Shown here: piece by piece, positions 61,440-64,000 of the stretch | Layout: each line of letters begins with the position of its first letter | How positions within the stretch are numbered: the first letter of the stretch is position 1 | NCBI GenBank assembly: GCA_041060555.1 | Contig: JBEUDS010000009.1 | From: CAUJIW01 sp963205175 | GTDB lineage: Bacteria > Pseudomonadota > Alphaproteobacteria > Sphingomonadales > Sphingomonadaceae | Length of the DNA: 64,000 bases | Strand: one strand, 5' to 3' | The notes under the pieces: generated by a model | Seen by the model: the letters and a program-made list of their open reading frames with translations, nothing else | Databases searched by the model: none | What the model was told of the DNA's origin: nothing | Made by a program: the position numbers and the translations under genes

Positions 61440-61469
61440 GCGTGGGGCTCTTCTATCCTGACCCCACGC
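61440..61469 (+). other. Hairpin between the Tat-signal gene and the PqqD-like gene
   Basis: GCGTGGGG (61440-61447) pairs with CCCCACGC (61462-61469) around 14 bases, ending 13 bases before the PqqD-like start. Without a T-run it is more likely a processing or partial attenuation element than a full terminator. Confidence 0.6.
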
Positions 61470-61482
61470 ATTGAGGCAGGCT

Positions 61483-61764
61483 GTGAGCGAGCGTTACATT
61501 TCCCACATCCATCGCGACTGCGTCATCCGCGAGGCGGATGGCATCCATTTCCTGTATCATCGCCCGGCTGGCCAGACCCATATCCTGCCACCGCACGCCT
61601 ACCTGCTGCTGGAGGCGGCGGCCGCCGCGCCGGCCAGTTTCGACGACCTGCTGCGCGCGCTGGCAACCGGCTACGCGCTTGATGGCAGCGCCGAGGAGCG
61701 GGCGGGCCTGCTGGAACACCTCGCCACCCTGATCGAGGCCGGCCTGATCGAGACCATGCCATGA
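61483..61764 (+). CDS. PqqD-family peptide chaperone (HPr-rel-A system type)
   Basis: A 93-residue protein from GTG 61483, with GAGG six bases upstream. Its pattern 'HRDCVIREADGIHFLYHRPA', 'ILPPHAYLLLEAA', 'FDDLLRAL' and 'LEHLATLIEAGLIE' is that of the PqqD winged-helix fold, which serves as the RiPP recognition element (RRE) in many modified-peptide pathways. The adjoining kinase and nucleotidyltransferase genes match the HPr-rel-A system described from protein-family surveys. It presumably binds a peptide segment and presents it to the kinase. The stop overlaps the kinase start (ATGA). Confidence 0.82.
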   Translation: MSERYISHIHRDCVIREADGIHFLYHRPAGQTHILPPHAYLLLEAAAAAPASFDDLLRALATGYALDGSAEERAGLLEHLATLIEAGLIETMP

Positions 61765-62663
61765 ACGGCGGGCGGCTTGCGTCACGCGGCGGTCTGGATT
61801 CGACCCTGCGGGTCGGGCCGGTGCGCTATCGGCTCCGCACGCCGCTGCCCTCGGTCGCCCGCGATATCCGTGCCGCCTATCAGGGCTATCCGTTCGACGA
61901 CCCCGACGACTGCGCCGAGTTCGAGGTGAACCTGCGGCCCACCCGCTGGTGGCGGCGGTTCATCCGCCCGCAGATCACCGTGCGCACCGACATCCACACC
62001 CCCATGGTGCCGCTGCCGGGCAGCATGGGGCTGCTGGCGGCCGAAATGGGCATGAACCTGCAGGTGGCGCTGGGCATGCGCCGCTGCCTGCTGCTGCACG
62101 CCTCGACGGTCGAACGCGACGGCCTGGCCTACATCTTCCCGGCCGGCTCGGGTTCCGGCAAAAGCACGCTGTCGGCCGCCCTCGGCTTTTCCGGCGACTG
62201 GCGGTTCATGGGCGACGAATTCGCCCTGATCGACCTCGATACCGGCCTGGCGCTGCCGTTCCCGCGGCCGATCTCGCTGAAGAACCAGTCGATCGCGGTA
62301 ATGCGCGCGCTTGCCCGCGACGGCGTGTTCAGTGCCGCCTTCGAGACCAGCCACAAGGGCACCATCAGTTTCCTCACCCCGCCGGCCGACGCCATCCGCC
62401 GCATGAACGAGCCCGCCCGGCCCGCCGCCATCATCTTCCCGACCTTCGAGGCCGGCGCGGCGCCCCACGGCGAGGCGATGACACGAGCCGACGTGTTCGT
62501 CCATCTCGCCAGCTCGTCGGCCAACTTCGACTTCCTCGGCGAGGCCGGCTTCGAGACCATGTGGCGGCTGGCCGAAACCTGCCCCGGCTTCATGCTGCGC
62601 TATGGCTCGACGGCGGCGGCGATCGAACTGGTGGACGCGGTGCGACGGACGGTGACGCCATGA
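61761..62663 (+). CDS. HprK-related kinase A
   Basis: A 300-residue kinase related to HPr(Ser) kinase/phosphorylase. The P-loop is 'IFPAGSGSGKSTLSAALGFS' with Lys134, followed by the acidic 'FMGDEFALIDLDTGLALPF' equivalent to the HprK metal and substrate region, and 'RPISLKNQSIAV'. The N-terminal 90 residues replace the HprK N-domain. No HPr or PTS gene is nearby, so the substrate is unlikely to be HPr. Related kinases phosphorylate a C-terminal serine in paeninodin-type lasso peptides; by analogy a protein or peptide bound by the PqqD-like partner is the likely target. Confidence 0.85.
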   Translation: MNGGRLASRGGLDSTLRVGPVRYRLRTPLPSVARDIRAAYQGYPFDDPDDCAEFEVNLRPTRWWRRFIRPQITVRTDIHTPMVPLPGSMGLLAAEMGMNLQVALGMRRCLLLHASTVERDGLAYIFPAGSGSGKSTLSAALGFSGDWRFMGDEFALIDLDTGLALPFPRPISLKNQSIAVMRALARDGVFSAAFETSHKGTISFLTPPADAIRRMNEPARPAAIIFPTFEAGAAPHGEAMTRADVFVHLASSSANFDFLGEAGFETMWRLAETCPGFMLRYGSTAAAIELVDAVRRTVTP

Positions 62664-63748
62664 CCGGACGCCCGGCCCTCCTGCTGGCGCGCCTGCTGCG
62701 CGCGCCCGAGACCGATCAGGGCCATACCCCCGCCACGTGGTCGGCGATCCTGCGCTGTGCCCGCCATGAGGGGCTGGCGGGCGCGCTCGCCCACCGGCTG
62801 CGCGAGACCGGACGCTGGAATGACGTGCCTGATCAGGTGCGGGCGATCCTGCGCAACGCCGAGATCGACGTCGCCCATGGCCACACCCGTGCCACATGGC
62901 GCGCGCGCGGCATCGGCCGGCTGCTGCGCGATGTCGGCTGCCCGCTGATCCTGCTCAAGGGCACCGCCTATGTCGCCGCCGGCCGACAGGCGGCGAACGG
63001 TCGCTCGGCCGGCGATCTCGACATCCTGGTGCCGCGCTCGTGGCTGGGCGCGGTGGAGGCTCGGCTCGCCGACGCCGGCTGGCGTATCGTCGCCACCGAC
63101 CCCTACGACATCGCCTATTATCGCCAGTGGATGCACGAACTGCCACCCATGGTGCATGAAACCCGGGGTGGCGAGCTGGACGTGCATCACACCATCCTGC
63201 CGCTGACCCACCGCCTGCGGCCCGACGCGGCGGCGCTGGTGGCGGCAGCCCAGCCGCTGCCGGACAGCGACTGGCGGGTGCTGTGCCCGGCCGACATGGT
63301 GCTGCACAGTGCCGTCCACCTGTTCTGTGACGGCGAGTTCACCAAGGGGCTGCGGAACCTGTGGGATCTGCACCAGCTGCTGATGGAGTTCGGCCGCGAC
63401 CGGCGGTTCTGGGACGATCTGGTGACGCGCGCCCGCCTGCATGGGCTGGAGCGCCCGGCGGCCTATGCCCTGCGCTACACCCAGCGGCTGTTTCATACCC
63501 GGGTCGAGGCCGGCGCGCTCGCGGCGCTGCGGCCGGCGCTGCCCGATGGCGCGGCGCGCGCGCTGATGGACGCGCTGGTGCTGACCACCCTCGCCTCGGC
63601 CGGGCCGGACACGCCGGGTCCGGCGGCACGCGCTGCCCGCTTCCTGCTGTATGTCCGCGCGCACTGGCTGAAGATGCCGCCCGCCCTGCTGGCCCGCCAC
63701 CTGTGGACCAAGTGGCGGATGCGCCGCCAGGGCACGCGTCGGGGCTGA
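62660..63748 (+). CDS. Nucleotidyltransferase family protein (NTP_transf_5)
   Basis: A 362-residue protein from ATG 62660 (ATGA overlap with the kinase). The nucleotidyltransferase core is 'PLILLKGTAYVAAG' followed by 'GRSAGDLDILVPRSWLGAVE', with the metal-binding pair Asp119 and Asp121, then 'GELDVHHTILPLTHRL' and 'DMVLHSAVHLFCDGEFTKGL'. Family members often sit next to HprK-like kinases in peptide-modification clusters, where they may nucleotidylate or further modify a phosphorylated product. The reaction here is unknown. The C-terminal 60 residues are Ala- and Arg-rich. Confidence 0.85.
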   Translation: MTGRPALLLARLLRAPETDQGHTPATWSAILRCARHEGLAGALAHRLRETGRWNDVPDQVRAILRNAEIDVAHGHTRATWRARGIGRLLRDVGCPLILLKGTAYVAAGRQAANGRSAGDLDILVPRSWLGAVEARLADAGWRIVATDPYDIAYYRQWMHELPPMVHETRGGELDVHHTILPLTHRLRPDAAALVAAAQPLPDSDWRVLCPADMVLHSAVHLFCDGEFTKGLRNLWDLHQLLMEFGRDRRFWDDLVTRARLHGLERPAAYALRYTQRLFHTRVEAGALAALRPALPDGAARALMDALVLTTLASAGPDTPGPAARAARFLLYVRAHWLKMPPALLARHLWTKWRMRRQGTRRG

Positions 63749-63836
63749 CCGCACGCCGACCCCCGGCGTCATTCGCCCGGCCGCGCACCGGCCTCGATCA
63801 GGACCAGCCCAGCCGCCAACGACAAGGCACCGAAGA

Positions 63837-64000
63837 TCAGCCGCGCCTGCCGCGATTTGCCGTGACCAGCGCCGGCTGCAACGTGTCGTAGTGATCGATC
63901 AGCACATCGGCGCCAAGTTCGGCCGGCGGCACCGGCGTGAAGCCGAAACTCACCGCCACCACCGGCACGCGCGCGGCCCGCGCCGCCGCGACATCGACAG
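63837..64000 (-). CDS. Phosphoglycolate phosphatase-like HAD hydrolase, C-terminal fragment
   Basis: The last 53 codons of a minus-strand gene that continues past the right edge; stop at 63837-63839. The visible protein is 'DVAAARAARVPVVAVSFGFT', then 'PVPPAELGADVLIDHYDTLQ', then 'PALVTANRGRRG'. This matches the end of Gph-type HAD phosphatases, where 'G-D-S-x-x-D' would lie just off the edge. The 88 bases between it and the nucleotidyltransferase hold no gene I can support. Confidence 0.75.
   Translation of the reverse strand, partial: VDVAAARAARVPVVAVSFGFTPVPPAELGADVLIDHYDTLQPALVTANRGRRG

Noticed and set aside
49616..63748. Complete lasso-peptide cluster
   Set aside because: There is no transglutaminase-like leader protease, no lasso-type cyclase (the AsnB-like gene retains glutaminase Cys2 and lies about 10 kb away) and no typical precursor.

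Overview
The window is a GC-rich (roughly 70 %) chromosomal segment from an alphaproteobacterium. Support for this comes from the fsa/DUF484/xerC trio, a DivL-type tyrosine 'histidine kinase' beside tsaE, AddAB instead of RecBCD, DUF1285 and DUF4159 genes, a PstA with a long N-terminal extension, and a 4-nt start/stop overlap style throughout. I do not assign a genus. No rRNA, tRNA, CRISPR array, insertion sequence or prophage gene was seen.

Layout. 1-1837: the end of a transaldolase-like gene, a DUF484 gene and xerC. 1874-4804 (minus): a membrane hybrid histidine kinase, divergent from ahcY (4992-6389), whose upstream region carries an 18-bp SahR-like palindrome. 6463-17578: a tightly packed run divL-tsaE-amgK-murU-addB-addA (division signalling, tRNA t6A synthesis, peptidoglycan recycling, double-strand-break repair). 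trxA then converges on a GST gene across a strong bidirectional terminator. 18872-20319: a methyltransferase and an acetyltransferase. 20224-26775 (minus): a MoxR/DUF58/BatA-DUF4159/membrane VWA-like operon. 26824-29553: DUF1285, NUDIX CoA pyrophosphatase, a small membrane protein and the CCA-adding enzyme.

29686-51529 is a large exopolysaccharide/exosortase A (XrtA) locus. It has wecB and an O-glycosylation ligase on the minus strand; an acyl-transfer module (two hydrolases, an acyl carrier protein, a GNAT protein, an AMP-forming ligase and a PLP decarboxylase); export, chain-length and tyrosine-kinase genes; an outer-membrane protein; an ATPase; a deacetylase; a FemAB-like protein; a glycosyltransferase; XrtA itself fused to an EpsI domain; and an AsnB-like amidotransferase. 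No PEP-CTERM substrate, priming glycosyltransferase or PrsK/PrsR pair lies in the window, so the system must be completed elsewhere. A periplasmic serine protease and a small membrane protein follow.

53070-60653 (minus) is the complete phosphate regulon phoR-pstSCAB-phoU-phoB with a recognisable Pho box in front of pstS. The window ends with a four-gene set: a Tat-signal, four-cysteine small protein, a PqqD-like peptide chaperone (RRE fold), an HprK-related kinase and a nucleotidyltransferase. This set resembles the tailoring half of phosphorylated lasso-peptide clusters but has no maturation protease or cyclase, and it is the most interesting under-described unit here. The edge carries the end of a phosphoglycolate-phosphatase-like gene.
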